From Mesorhizobium sp. (lineage in GTDB: Bacteria > Pseudomonadota > Alphaproteobacteria > Rhizobiales > Rhizobiaceae): 38,972 bases of DNA. The stretch lies in NCBI RefSeq assembly GCF_005063415.1, contig NZ_SUEG01000024.1:1-38972 (forward strand), read 5' to 3'. Below the pieces are notes generated by a model. That model was not told the origin of the DNA. It did no database searches and was given only the letters and a program-made list of their open reading frames with translations. Of the stretch, positions 1 through 8,655 are shown piece after piece; the stretch's first letter is position 1; every line of letters begins with the position of its first letter. The position numbers and the translations under genes are program-made.

Positions 1-398
1 GCCAGCGCCTCGGCATAACGGGCGCCGCCGACGATCAGCTCGGCGCCGTAACCGCGGATGCGGTCCAGCTTGGCCGGCGGGCTCACCTCGGGAACAAAGA
101 TGGTCGCCTTGTGGCCGAGCCGCATGGCGGCATAGGCGACGGCGGCGCCGTGGTTGCCGCCCGATGCGGCGACGACGCCGGCCGCAGGAACCGGCCGTTC
201 GAGGAGATTGGTGAACGCACCACGCGCCTTGAATGAGCCGGAATGCTGCAAGCACTCAAGCTTCAGGTCGACAGGCAGAGGCGGGCGGCCGAAATCGGCC
301 ATGTCGACGCGCAGCACCGGCGTGTGGCGCACGTAGGGCCGGATGCGCGGCTCCATTGCAGCGATGCGCTCGCGTGTGATCGTGTGGCCGTGCAGCAT
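1..398 (-). CDS. Threonine/serine dehydratase family PLP enzyme (5' part only)
   Basis: The first 132 codons of a fold-type II PLP enzyme run off the left edge of the window. The start ATG is at 398 on the minus strand. The motif SGSFKARGA holds the expected PLP-binding lysine, and SGGNHG is the phosphate-binding loop typical of threonine/serine dehydratases. Related enzymes deaminate L-threonine or L-serine, or hydroxyaspartate; the substrate cannot be fixed from this part. It is divergent from an ArsR-type regulator 64 bp away, so the two may share control. The N-terminus begins directly with the catalytic domain; whether a regulatory ACT domain exists at the C-terminus cannot be seen. Confidence 0.85.
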   Translation of the reverse strand, partial: MLHGHTITRERIAAMEPRIRPYVRHTPVLRVDMADFGRPPLPVDLKLECLQHSGSFKARGAFTNLLERPVPAAGVVAASGGNHGAAVAYAAMRLGHKATIFVPEVSPPAKLDRIRGYGAELIVGGARYAEAL

Positions 399-428
399 GC
401 TTTCACTCCCCAGAGCTGACATTCAGAG

Positions 429-462
429 TTGACATTACTTAGTAACTTGGCAAAGTACCTAA
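429..462 (+). promoter_or_regulatory. Promoter with overlapping dyad operator at the arsR-type gene
   Basis: A perfect TTGACA (429-434) is followed after 17 bp by a weak -10 (AAAGTA, 452-457). A start site about 7 bp further on would fall at or next to the ATG at 463, so the mRNA may be leaderless. No Shine-Dalgarno sequence precedes that ATG. An imperfect dyad covers 439-462 with the pattern TTAG-N2-ACTT-N4-AAGT-N2-CTAA and overlaps the -10. This is the arrangement expected for autorepression by an ArsR-type dimer. Sequence pattern only; binding is inferred. Confidence 0.5.
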
Positions 463-765
463 ATGCAAGAGGTCGACGTCTTCAAAGCGATTGCCAACGA
501 GCGCAGGCTGCAGATCCTCGATTGGCTCAAAGACCCGCGCGCGCATTTTCCGCCGCAGACGGACGGCGATCTGGTCGAGGACGGCGTCTGCGCGCTGCTG
601 ATCGCGGAAAAGCTGGGGATCACCCAGGCAACGCTCAGCGAGCATATGCGCGTGCTCACCCAGGCAGGGCTTTTGCGCAGCAAGCGCATCAAGCAGTGGA
701 TATTCTATCGGCGGAACGAGGACAGAATCGCCGAGACCAGGGCGCTCATTCAGCACCGGCTGTAG
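463..765 (+). CDS. ArsR-family winged-helix transcriptional regulator
   Basis: This 100-residue protein has the layout of a small ArsR/SmtB regulator. It opens with VFKAIANERRLQIL, the usual first helix of the family, and has a recognition-helix region around ITQATLSEHMRVLTQAGLL and a beta-wing ending in WIFYRRNE. No CxC-type metal-binding motif is visible in the recognition helix, so it may respond to a small molecule or redox state instead. The start at 463 is chosen because the family N-terminus begins there, although no ribosome binding site is seen. It is divergent from the threonine dehydratase gene and convergent with lysA, whose stop lies 11 bp beyond its own. Confidence 0.85.
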   Translation: MQEVDVFKAIANERRLQILDWLKDPRAHFPPQTDGDLVEDGVCALLIAEKLGITQATLSEHMRVLTQAGLLRSKRIKQWIFYRRNEDRIAETRALIQHRL

Positions 766-775
766 CTGCAGAGTT

Positions 776-2044
776 CTACTTCAACCAGTCCGGCACCGAA
801 TCCAGTCCGATCAGCTCGTCATAGGTCTGGCGCGGGCGCACAACGTGGAAGCGGTCGCCGTCGACCAGCACTTCCGGTACCAGCAGCCTGGTATTGTAGG
901 TGCCGGCCTGGACGGCGCCATAGGCGCCGGCGGTGGAGACAGCGATCAGGTCGCCGGATTTCAGCCGGGGCAGGTCACGGTCGAGCCCGAGATAGTCGCC
1001 GGTCTCGCAGACCGGGCCAACGACGTCGACCTTCATGCGTGGTGCTGCGGCCGGCTGCTGCGCCACCGGCCTGATGTCGTGGAAAGCGTCGTAAAGCGTC
1101 GGCCGGATCAGATCGTTCATCGCGGCGTCGACGACGAGGAAGTTCTTGGCGTCGCCCTCCTTCACGAAGATCACCTGCGAGACCAGGATGCCGGCATTGC
1201 CGACGATCAGCCGGCCTGGCTCGAACATCACTTTCAGCCCAAGTTTGGCAACATGCTTCCTGACGATCTGGGCATAGGCATCGGGCAAAGGCGGCGGGTT
1301 GTTGTCGACGCGGTAGGGAATGCCAAGGCCGCCGCCGACATCGATATGCTCGATGGCATGACCGTCGGAGCGCAAGGCGCCGACCAGCTCCGCCAGCAGC
1401 GCAAAGGCGTCGTCGAAGGGCTGCAATTCGGTAATCTGACTGCCGATATGGGTGTCTATGCCGGTTACCTTGATGCCCGGCAGCTCAGACGCGCGGGCAT
1501 AGACCTTCCGCGCCTGTTGCCAGGGAATGCCGAACTTGTTCTCGGCCTTCCCAGTCGAAATCTTCTTGTGCGTCCTGGCGTCGACATCCGGATTGATGCG
1601 CAGCGAGATCGACGCGATCTTGCCCAGCGCGGTGGCGCGGGCCGACAGCAACTCCAGCTCCGGTTCGGATTCGACGTTGAAACAGAGAATGCCGGCCGAG
1701 AGCGCAAAATCCATTTCGCGCGCGGTCTTGCCGACGCCCGAAAACAGGATCTTGCTTGCCGGAATGCCGGCCGCCAAAGCGCGCCGCAATTCGCCCTCCG
1801 AGACCACGTCGGCGCCGGCGCCGAGCCTTGCCAGCACCTTCAGCACGGCCTGGTTGGAATTCGCTTTCATGGCATAGCAGACGAGAGCGTCGAGCCCGGT
1901 AAAGGCCTCTGTGAAGACGCGAAAATGCCTGGTCAGCGTCGCCGTCGAATAACAATAGAATGGTGTGCCGACGCTGGCGGCGATGTCTGATATCGCCACG
2001 TCCTCGGCATGCAGCGCGCCGTCGCGGTAGTCGAAATGGTTCAC
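776..2044 (-). CDS. lysA: Diaminopimelate decarboxylase
   Basis: It catalyses the last step of lysine synthesis, meso-diaminopimelate to L-lysine plus CO2, in the cytoplasm with PLP. The 422-residue length fits the family. Visible landmarks are YAMKAN with the PLP lysine K60, HIGSQ near 199-203, the glycine loop GGG 237-239, EPGR 275-278 that binds the PLP phosphate, and CETGD 346-350, which supplies the active-site cysteine across the dimer. It is the last gene of an argH-lptM-lysA run, 17 bp after lptM, so it is probably cotranscribed with arginine synthesis. It converges on the arsR-type gene without an obvious terminator between them. Confidence 0.97.
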   Translation of the reverse strand: MNHFDYRDGALHAEDVAISDIAASVGTPFYCYSTATLTRHFRVFTEAFTGLDALVCYAMKANSNQAVLKVLARLGAGADVVSEGELRRALAAGIPASKILFSGVGKTAREMDFALSAGILCFNVESEPELELLSARATALGKIASISLRINPDVDARTHKKISTGKAENKFGIPWQQARKVYARASELPGIKVTGIDTHIGSQITELQPFDDAFALLAELVGALRSDGHAIEHIDVGGGLGIPYRVDNNPPPLPDAYAQIVRKHVAKLGLKVMFEPGRLIVGNAGILVSQVIFVKEGDAKNFLVVDAAMNDLIRPTLYDAFHDIRPVAQQPAAAPRMKVDVVGPVCETGDYLGLDRDLPRLKSGDLIAVSTAGAYGAVQAGTYNTRLLVPEVLVDGDRFHVVRPRQTYDELIGLDSVPDWLK

Positions 2045-2061
2045 GAGATTGGTCCGAAAAA

Positions 2062-2268
2062 TCAGAGCAGCGGGTCGAGGATGAATTTCTTGTCCTCGAC
2101 AGGTTTTTCCGGCTCCGGCGGCAAAGGTTGCTTGGCCTTCTCGGCGTCCTTGCGGGCCTGCACGGCTGCCGCGTAGGGCGTATCAAGCGCAGCCTTCCTG
2201 CCGCAAGCCGCAACGGTGGCCATTGCTGCCAGCAGCGTCAGCGTCACCAAAATCCTGCTTCCGGTCAT
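2062..2268 (-). CDS. lptM: Small LptM-type lipoprotein
   Basis: A 68-residue lipoprotein. An N-terminal hydrophobic signal ends in the lipobox VAAC, with the lipidated cysteine near residue 22, followed by GRKAAL and a Pro/Glu/Lys-rich tail. In E. coli the small lipoprotein LptM (YifL) helps mature the LptD lipopolysaccharide translocon, and short GxKxxL-type lipoproteins beside argH/lysA are regarded as its relatives. The start at 2268 is chosen because the signal peptide begins there; an upstream ATG at 2331 would add 21 polar residues ahead of the signal. It sits between argH (71 bp upstream) and lysA (17 bp downstream). Confidence 0.8.
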   Translation of the reverse strand: MTGSRILVTLTLLAAMATVAACGRKAALDTPYAAAVQARKDAEKAKQPLPPEPEKPVEDKKFILDPLL

Positions 2269-2339
2269 CGTGCCATCCGTCCGAAACTGTTGCCCGCAGC
2301 CGCTTCTAGCCGAGTTTTGCGGCCATTGCACCCCGCGTC

Positions 2340-3740
2340 TTACGCCTTGGCGAGCCGCTTTTTCCAGTAGCGGATCTGCTTGCGCACCTCGGACGGCGCG
2401 GTGCCGCCGAAGCTTGTGCGGCTCTTTACGGAATTCTGCACGGCGAGAACCGAAAACACGTCGGCGCTGATACCGGGGTGAATGGACTGCAGGTCCTCCA
2501 GCGAAAGCCTGTCGAGCCCGACCTTCTTGTCCTCGGCCAGCGCAACCGCCCGGCCAGTGATATGGTGCGCTTCGCGGAACGGCAGGCCGAGCGTGCGCAC
2601 CAGCCAGTCGGCGAGGTCGGTCGCAGTCGAATAGCCGGCGCCGGCCGCCTTTTTCATCGCGGCAGTGTTCACCGTCATGTCGCGCACCATGCCGGTCATC
2701 GCCGCCAGCATCAGGTCGAGTGTCTCTGCCGCGTCGAAGACGGATTCCTTGTCTTCCTGCATGTCCTTGCCATAGGTCAGCGGCATGCCCTTCATCACCG
2801 TCAGCAACCCGACCAGATGGCCGGTGACGCGGCCGGTCTTGCCGCGCACCAATTCGGCAGCGTCGGGGTTTTTCTTCTGCGGCATGATCGACGAACCCGT
2901 CGAGAAACTATCCGACAGCCTGACGAAGCCGAATTGCGGCGTCGACCAGATGATGATCTCTTCGGCCAGCCGCGACAGATGCGTCGCGCAGATCGCTGCC
3001 AAGCCCAGGAACTCGAGCGCGAAATCGCGATCCGAAACGCTGTCGAGCGAATTGCGCATTGGCTCGCGGAAGCCAAGCGCCTTCGCTGTCTGGTGCCGGT
3101 CGATGGGAAAGCTGGTGCCGGCGAGGGCGGCGGCGCCGAGCGGGCTTTCATCCATCCGCTCAATCGCATCGCGGACGCGAGACAGGTCGCGCGCAAACAT
3201 CTCGACATAGGCCATGCAGTGGTGGCCGAAGGTCACCGGCTGCGCCGCCTGCATGTGGGTGAAGCCCGGCATCACCGTTGCCGCATGCTCCTCGGCCCGA
3301 TCCAGGAACGCCGTGATCAGGCCCTTCAGCGCCTCGGCGACGCGAAAGCACTCGTCCTTGACCCACAGCCTGAGGTCGACCGCCACCTGGTCGTTGCGCG
3401 AACGGGCGGTGTGCAGGCGGCCGGCGGCGGGGCCGATCAAATCGGCCAGACGGGCCTCGACATTCATGTGGATGTCTTCCAGCCTGGTCGAGAACTCGAA
3501 TGTGCCGGTCTCGATCTCTGCCAGGATCGTGTTTAGCCCGTGAGTGATTTTTTCTTGATCGGCCGCCGAAATAATGCCCGTTTGCGCCAGCATCTGGCTA
3601 TGGGCGATCGAGCCGCGAATATCCTGCGCATAGAGTTTGCGGTCGAAGGAGATCGACGCGTTGATCGCTTCCATGATTGCGGCCGGACCCGAGGCAAAAC
3701 GTCCGCCCCACATCTGGTTGCTGGCCTTCTTGTCGTTCAT
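2340..3740 (-). CDS. argH: Argininosuccinate lyase
   Basis: It cleaves argininosuccinate to arginine and fumarate, the last step of arginine synthesis, as a cytoplasmic homotetramer. The 466-residue protein carries the superfamily signature [13 protein letters not shown] at about 281-293, with the catalytic serine, and GFTHMQ at 159-164 with the general acid/base histidine. The start at 3740 (MNDKKAS) is preferred over one 11 codons upstream because homologues begin just before the conserved MWGGRF segment. The gap to the divergent tlpA is only 35 bp. TATAGC lies 1 bp before the start codon, so a very short or leaderless message is possible. Confidence 0.97.
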   Translation of the reverse strand: MNDKKASNQMWGGRFASGPAAIMEAINASISFDRKLYAQDIRGSIAHSQMLAQTGIISAADQEKITHGLNTILAEIETGTFEFSTRLEDIHMNVEARLADLIGPAAGRLHTARSRNDQVAVDLRLWVKDECFRVAEALKGLITAFLDRAEEHAATVMPGFTHMQAAQPVTFGHHCMAYVEMFARDLSRVRDAIERMDESPLGAAALAGTSFPIDRHQTAKALGFREPMRNSLDSVSDRDFALEFLGLAAICATHLSRLAEEIIIWSTPQFGFVRLSDSFSTGSSIMPQKKNPDAAELVRGKTGRVTGHLVGLLTVMKGMPLTYGKDMQEDKESVFDAAETLDLMLAAMTGMVRDMTVNTAAMKKAAGAGYSTATDLADWLVRTLGLPFREAHHITGRAVALAEDKKVGLDRLSLEDLQSIHPGISADVFSVLAVQNSVKSRTSFGGTAPSEVRKQIRYWKKRLAKA

Positions 3741-3752
3741 CGCTATAACCCG

Positions 3753-3764
3753 TGCTCCGGAGCA
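3753..3764. promoter_or_regulatory. Perfect 12-bp palindrome between argH and tlpA
   Basis: TGCTCCGGAGCA is a perfect palindrome in the 35-bp gap between the divergent argH and tlpA starts and is followed on the plus strand by GTTTTT. It could be an operator. A terminator is unlikely because there is no loop and no gene ends here. Confidence 0.25.
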
Positions 3765-3775
3765 GTTTTTCAAAA

Positions 3776-4459
3776 ATGGCAGACGGCAATAGATTTTTCC
3801 CGGCTTTGCGTCTCATCCTCGCCGCTTTGGTTGCGGGCGTGCTGGCCGGCGCGGTCGCGGTATATGTCAGGGAAAGCAGTTCTGGCAACAAGGCGCCCGC
3901 GCAAGTGGCCGCCGGCGGCGGCAAGGACGACGTCGCCTGCGCCGCCAAGACCGACCGTGCCAAGAAGATCGGCGCCGCTGCTACCGGCCAGGTTGCCGCG
4001 CTTTTGCCGGCGGATCCGCCGCAATCGCTGAAAAGCCTTACCTTCAACGGCCCCGACGGCAAGCCGACGACGATCGCCGATCATGCCGGCAAGACGGTGC
4101 TGCTCAATCTGTGGGCGACATGGTGCGCACCTTGCCGCGCCGAAATGCCGGCGCTCGATGCACTGCAGAAGGAGATGGGCAGCGATGCGTTTCAGGTTGT
4201 TGCCGTCAACGTCGATGCCGGCGACGATGCCAAACCGAAGAAGTTCCTGGAGGACACCGGCGTCAAGTCGCTCGGCTACTATCGCGATGCCACGATGGCG
4301 CTGTTCAACGACGTCAAGACGCGCGGCCTGGCGCTCGGTCTGCCCGTCACCATGCTGATCGACGGGCAAGGCTGCCTGATCGCCCATATGAACGGCCCGG
4401 CCGAATGGTCGGGGCCGGATGCCAAGCGTCTGGTCGAGGCGGCGCTTCAGCCAGGATAG
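3776..4459 (+). CDS. tlpA: TlpA-type membrane-anchored thiol:disulfide reductase
   Basis: A 227-residue protein with an N-terminal membrane anchor (about residues 9-31) and a periplasmic thioredoxin-fold domain. The redox motif WCAPC has its cysteines at 117 and 120, and the cis-proline is at 190. Two further cysteines, 55 and 200, are 145 residues apart, the same spacing as the extra structural disulfide known in Bradyrhizobium TlpA. In that organism TlpA keeps the copper-site cysteines of cytochrome oxidase subunit II and ScoI reduced during cytochrome aa3 assembly. The ATG at 3776 is chosen over a GTG at 3752, which has no ribosome binding site. It converges on the next gene with a 2-bp gap. 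Confidence 0.92.
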   Translation: MADGNRFFPALRLILAALVAGVLAGAVAVYVRESSSGNKAPAQVAAGGGKDDVACAAKTDRAKKIGAAATGQVAALLPADPPQSLKSLTFNGPDGKPTTIADHAGKTVLLNLWATWCAPCRAEMPALDALQKEMGSDAFQVVAVNVDAGDDAKPKKFLEDTGVKSLGYYRDATMALFNDVKTRGLALGLPVTMLIDGQGCLIAHMNGPAEWSGPDAKRLVEAALQPG

Positions 4460-4461
4460 GC

Positions 4462-6894
4462 TCAAACCGTGCGCAGGCGCGGCTTGAGCACGGCAATGCT
4501 TGCGCCGCGTCGGCTGGCGGTGCGGATTGCCGGAGCGGCCACGCCCGTCAGTTCGCCGAATGTCTCGATCGGAGCCGGTTTGCCGAGGTAATAGCCTTGC
4601 CCGATCTCGCAAGCCTCGGCGTCCAGGAACTGCAATTCACCCGGCGTCTCGATGCCCTCCGCAAGGACCGGTAGGCCGAGACCGCGTCCAAGCCCCAGCA
4701 CGGCGCGAACGATCGCCGCGAACTGGGCGTTCCTGTCGACCGATTTGATGAACGACCCGTCGATCTTGATCTTGTCGAAGGGAAAGGCGCTGAGGTTGGA
4801 CAGCGAAGAATAGCCAGTGCCAAAATCGTCCATCGCCACATGCACGCCAAGCGCCTTGACCTGCCTCAAGGTTGCCAGCGCGCGCGGCATGTCCTTCACC
4901 AGGGCCGTTTCGGTGATCTCCAGTTCGAGCCTGCCGGGTGCCAGGCCGGATCTCGACAGTGCGTCGTGCACCTTGCGGCTGAAGTTCGGATTGTGAAGCT
5001 GCACGGCGGAGACGTTGACGGCGACCATCAGCGGGTTTGTCCAGCGAACAGCATCGTTACAAGCCGTCGTCAGCACCCAGTCGCCGATCTGCGCGATTGC
5101 GCCACTGTCCTCGGCCACGGGGATGAAAACGGCCGGAGAAATGTCACCCCTCTCAGGGTGCTGCCAACGGACCAGGGCTTCGAAGCCGATCATCCTGCCG
5201 CCGCGGATCTCCTTCTGCGGCTGATAGACGAGGTGGAACTCCTTGCGGGCGATCGCCTGGCGCAATTCATGCTCCATCACGCGCTTGTCGCGGGCCGCGG
5301 TGCCCATGGCTATCTCGAAAAACCGGTAGGTGTCCCTGCCTTCGGTTTTGGCGCGATGGAGTGCCGTGTCGGCATGGCTGATCAGGCCGGCCTGGTCTTC
5401 GGCATCCAGCGGAAAGAAGGCGATGCCGATGCTGGCCGAGACGAGGCCGGAGCCGACCGAAACCCTGTTTTCCTCCCGGATCGCCGCCAGCAAGTCCTCG
5501 GCTATCCGACCTGCGGCCAGGGGGTCGGGGAGGTTCGGAGCTATGATGGCAAATTCGTCGCCGCCGAGACGCGCGAGCAACTGCCCTTGGCGCGGGATGC
5601 CGGAAATGCAGTGTGCCAGCTTCTGCAGCATGGCATCGCCGGCGCCGTGGCCATAGAGGTCGTTGACCTGTTTGAACCGGTCGAGGTCAAGCAGCAGGAG
5701 CGCCAGATATCCATCCTTGCCGCCACGATCCATCGAGGCGAATTCTGCTTCCAGCCGGGAAGAGAAGCTCCGCCGATTGGCAAGCCCGGTAAGTGGATCG
5801 AAATGCGCGAGGCGGAGGATCTCTTCTTCCGCCTTCTTGCGCTCACGGATGTCGCGAACGGCAAGCACCGTATGAGGCCTGCCGCAGTAGGTGATCTTCC
5901 TGGCGATCAGCTCGACAGGAATTCTCGCGCCGTCGCTGCCCCTTAATTTCGCTTCCTGCGCGTGTTCGCCGAAGCCGGACATATCGGCTGCGCTCCGTCC
6001 GTCGAAAAGCTCGCCGAGTTGCATCGTGTTGAGGATGGCTGTCGCCGTGCCCGTCAGCTTCGCCATACTGTCATTGGCGCTGACGATGCGGGTGCCATCG
6101 CAAACGATCAGACCTTCCACCGCGGCATTGGCGAGATCGTGCATGCGATCGGCCTCGAGCTTCTGGCGGCGAAAGCGCAGGTCGATCCACAGCGCGGCAC
6201 CCGACAGCAGAAGGATTACCAGGCTGGCGACCGCTGCAGCAAAGGCCTGGGAAATGGGCTCGATGGAATGTTGGGATATTTCAATCGAGGAATCCGGAAT
6301 GATCGACACCGCGGCCATCGCGATGAAATGCAGGCTGCAAATCGCCAGCGTCAAAAGCGCGGCGCCGCCGAGAGTCGCGAGCGCTGACGGGCGGCGCAAG
6401 ACGACGAGGAGGGCCAGTGCCGCAAGGGTCACGCCGGCCAGAAGCGATATCGCGACAAGGAGCAGGTTCCATACGACCCGGCCTTCGACCTCGAAAGCCG
6501 CCATGCCGATGTAGTGCATCGTCGCGATGGCGCCGCCCAGAATGGCGCCACCGACGAGGAAATGGTCGATGCCGCGGCGCAAAGTGGCGACCCACATCCC
6601 AAGCGCTGTCAAGATGACGGCGGCGGCAAGCGAAAAGGCGGATAATCCCGGATTGTATGCATTCGGTATTCCCGGCGTAAACGCGGTCATGGCGATGAAA
6701 TGCGTCGCCCATATGCCGAACCCGGTCGAGGCCGCGGCGATCATCAGCCAGGCAAGCCGGTTTCGCTCGGTCGATCGGCCGACATGCTTAAGGAGATTAA
6801 CCGCTGAGAAGCAAGAAATTCCACAGACGAGTGCGGCGAGCGCAACCAGTCTCAGGTCGTGCTGATTTACGATACAATTATAGACCGTCAGCAT
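4462..6894 (-). CDS. MHYT-PAS-GGDEF-EAL cyclic-di-GMP protein
   Basis: An 810-residue inner-membrane signalling protein. Residues 1-240 hold an MHYT-type sensor with seven likely membrane helices and three His-centred motifs (H65, H127, H189) of the kind proposed to bind copper and sense diatomic gases. A PAS domain (about 245-350) and a GGDEF domain (about 360-530) with intact GGDEF 444-448 follow. The EAL domain (about 545-785) has EAL 572-574, DDFGTGYSS from 689 and AEGIE 745-749. The allosteric I-site that usually reads RxxD is RQGQ at 435-438, so product inhibition is probably lost. Both catalytic sets look intact, so it may both make and degrade c-di-GMP. Confidence 0.95.
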   Translation of the reverse strand: MLTVYNCIVNQHDLRLVALAALVCGISCFSAVNLLKHVGRSTERNRLAWLMIAAASTGFGIWATHFIAMTAFTPGIPNAYNPGLSAFSLAAAVILTALGMWVATLRRGIDHFLVGGAILGGAIATMHYIGMAAFEVEGRVVWNLLLVAISLLAGVTLAALALLVVLRRPSALATLGGAALLTLAICSLHFIAMAAVSIIPDSSIEISQHSIEPISQAFAAAVASLVILLLSGAALWIDLRFRRQKLEADRMHDLANAAVEGLIVCDGTRIVSANDSMAKLTGTATAILNTMQLGELFDGRSAADMSGFGEHAQEAKLRGSDGARIPVELIARKITYCGRPHTVLAVRDIRERKKAEEEILRLAHFDPLTGLANRRSFSSRLEAEFASMDRGGKDGYLALLLLDLDRFKQVNDLYGHGAGDAMLQKLAHCISGIPRQGQLLARLGGDEFAIIAPNLPDPLAAGRIAEDLLAAIREENRVSVGSGLVSASIGIAFFPLDAEDQAGLISHADTALHRAKTEGRDTYRFFEIAMGTAARDKRVMEHELRQAIARKEFHLVYQPQKEIRGGRMIGFEALVRWQHPERGDISPAVFIPVAEDSGAIAQIGDWVLTTACNDAVRWTNPLMVAVNVSAVQLHNPNFSRKVHDALSRSGLAPGRLELEITETALVKDMPRALATLRQVKALGVHVAMDDFGTGYSSLSNLSAFPFDKIKIDGSFIKSVDRNAQFAAIVRAVLGLGRGLGLPVLAEGIETPGELQFLDAEACEIGQGYYLGKPAPIETFGELTGVAAPAIRTASRRGASIAVLKPRLRTV

Positions 6895-7192
6895 CCTGGT
6901 TCACTCGGTCTGCCAAAACTAACAGGGGGAGGTGTGACTGATTAGCAGTTGGAGATTTTAACGAATGGTTAACCCGTGGGCGGTGAGGCGGGTCTTTTCG
7001 GGGGAAAACCGATGCCGCTGCGCCGAAAAGGCGGTGATGTCGTTTCTGACGCCGCGCTTTCGGTAGCGAGTGCACTTTAGGAAGAAATGGTGTTCATTGA
7101 TCCGCAACAAAACCGTTGTCCGATTGTCATCAGCGCCACATATTGGCTTTGCGAAAGTGCCCCTTTCGCCAATGACAAACGGGAGATGAAAC
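6895..7192. other. Intergenic region upstream of ugpB with two hairpins
   Basis: No convincing gene lies between the GGDEF-EAL start and ugpB. Two inverted repeats are visible: CTTTTCGG at 6994-7001 with CCGAAAAG at 7023-7030, and GCGAAAG at 7151-7157 with CTTTCGC at 7163-7169. The second lies 24-42 bp before the ugpB start and would sit in its leader mRNA. GGGAGA at 7181-7186 is the likely ugpB ribosome binding site. The ugpB promoter and any phosphate control site should lie here, but none is clear. Confidence 0.4.
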
Positions 7193-8503
7193 ATGAAATT
7201 CTTCGGCTTTGCGGCCGGTATCGCCGCCACCTTGACCCTGCTTTCCACCACCTCCGCCTTCGCCGTCACGCAGATCAGCTGGTGGCACGCCATGACCGGC
7301 GCCAACGCCGAGGTCGTCGCCAAGATATCCAAGGATTTCAACGCCAGCCAGAGCGACTATGAGCTCGTTCCGGTGTTCAAGGGCACCTATCCGGAGACGC
7401 TGAATGCGGGCATCGCTGCCTTCCGCGCCGGCCAGGCGCCCGATATCCTCCAGGTGTTCGATGTCGGCACCGGCGTGATGATGGCGGCCGAGGGTGCGAT
7501 CAAGCCGGTGGCCGATGTGATGACCGGCGCCGGCATGACCTTCGACAAGAGCCAGTATCTGCCCGGCATCGTTGGCTATTATTCGAAGCCGGACGGCACC
7601 ATGCTGTCGTTTCCCTACAACTCTTCCTCACCGATCCTCTACTACAACAAGGACATCTTCCAGAAGGCAGGCCTCGACGCGAACAATCCGCCCAAGACTT
7701 GGAACGAGGTGTGGGAAGCTGCCAAGAAGATCAAGACGAGCGGCGCCGCATCTTGCGGCTATACCTCGACCTGGCTGACCTGGATCCATCTGGAGAATTT
7801 CGCGGCGTGGAACGACGTGCCTTGGGCCACTCAGCAGAATGGCCTGGCTGGCGGTGATGTCGAACTCAAGATCAATGCGCCGATTTTCGTCAACCACTTC
7901 AAGGCGCTCGCTGACCTGGCCAAGGACGGCACGTTCAAATATGGCGGGCGCACCTCCGAAGCCAAGCAGATATTCCTCGCCGGCGAATGCGGCATCTTCA
8001 CCGAATCGTCCGGCGGTCTCGGCGATATCGTCAAGTCCGGCATGAACTATGGCATCGGCCAGCTTCCCTACGACAGCGACGCCAAGGGTGCCCCGCAGAA
8101 CACGACGCCGGGCGGTGCCAGCCTGTGGGTGTTCGGCAACAAGTCGGACGAGGAATACAAGGGCGTTGCCGCCTTCTTTGCCTATCTGTCCAAGACCGAT
8201 GTGCAGGAATATCTGCACCAGAAGTCGGGATACCTGCCTGTGACGCTCGCCGCATACGAGGCGACCAAGAAATCAGGCTTCTATGACAAGAACCCCGGCC
8301 GCGAGACACCCATCCTGCAGATGACCGGAAAGTCGCCGACCGACAACTCGAAGGGCGTGCGCCTGCCGAATCTGCCGCAGGTGCGCGATATCCAGAACGA
8401 GGAGCTGGAGAAGATGCTGGCCGGCCAGCAAACCGCTCAACAGGCACTCGACAATGCGGTCGCGCGCGGCAACGCCGCGATCAAGGAAGCCCTGGACAAC
8501 TAA
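7193..8503 (+). CDS. ugpB: Glycerol-3-phosphate ABC transporter substrate-binding protein
   Basis: A 436-residue periplasmic solute-binding protein with a signal peptide ending near residue 24 (SAFA before VTQISWW). Family-typical blocks include ISWWHAMTGANAEVV, KGTYPETLNAGIAAFRAG and SFPYNSSSPILYYNKD, which match UgpB rather than generic sugar binders. UgpB captures sn-glycerol-3-phosphate or glycerophosphodiesters and hands them to UgpAEC, supplying phosphorus and carbon. It is the first gene of ugpBAEC. A GGGAGA ribosome binding site lies 6 bp before the ATG. A palindromic element separates it from ugpA and may keep ugpB transcripts more abundant than the permease part. Confidence 0.95.
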   Translation: MKFFGFAAGIAATLTLLSTTSAFAVTQISWWHAMTGANAEVVAKISKDFNASQSDYELVPVFKGTYPETLNAGIAAFRAGQAPDILQVFDVGTGVMMAAEGAIKPVADVMTGAGMTFDKSQYLPGIVGYYSKPDGTMLSFPYNSSSPILYYNKDIFQKAGLDANNPPKTWNEVWEAAKKIKTSGAASCGYTSTWLTWIHLENFAAWNDVPWATQQNGLAGGDVELKINAPIFVNHFKALADLAKDGTFKYGGRTSEAKQIFLAGECGIFTESSGGLGDIVKSGMNYGIGQLPYDSDAKGAPQNTTPGGASLWVFGNKSDEEYKGVAAFFAYLSKTDVQEYLHQKSGYLPVTLAAYEATKKSGFYDKNPGRETPILQMTGKSPTDNSKGVRLPNLPQVRDIQNEELEKMLAGQQTAQQALDNAVARGNAAIKEALDN

Positions 8504-8517
8504 CGAGATCATCTCGG

Positions 8518-8622
8518 TTAAAGCGCGTCGCGTTTGAATGGCCACATGCGACGCGCTTTAAGCTATTGTTCTTATGCATGTCGTTGTCCCAAAACCGCTG
8601 CGCACTTTTGGGCGACATGCAT
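8518..8622. repeat. Two tandem palindromic elements between ugpB and ugpA
   Basis: The first is a perfect 14-bp inverted repeat, TTAAAGCGCGTCGC at 8518-8531 and GCGACGCGCTTTAA at 8548-8561, with a 16-bp loop. The second has arms ATGCATGTCG at 8574-8583 and CGACATGCAT at 8613-8622, with inner arms CCCAAAA (8588-8594) and TTTTGGG (8606-8612). This is the look of the mosaic palindromic elements dispersed in rhizobial intergenic DNA. Placed between a binding-protein gene and its permease genes, it may act as an RNA stabiliser or partial terminator. Confidence 0.8.
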
Positions 8623-8655
8623 TAGTCGGTTGAAATATCGCCCACGCGAGCGCGC

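Noticed and set aside
845..1990. Long open frame on the plus strand, opposite lysA
   Set aside because: It mirrors lysA, has no family features and is explained by GC-rich codon use. The same holds for the long plus-strand frame at 2478-3536 opposite argH and the one at 12582-13898 opposite fbpB.
3753..3770. TGCTCCGGAGCA followed by GTTTTT as a terminator
   Set aside because: No gene ends here and the palindrome has no loop. Kept only as a possible operator.
7124..7141. Possible Pho box (TTGTCAT-N4-GCCACAT) before ugpB
   Set aside because: The first half matches 6 of 7 positions, the second only about 3 of 7. Phosphate control of ugp is plausible, but this site is too weak to list.
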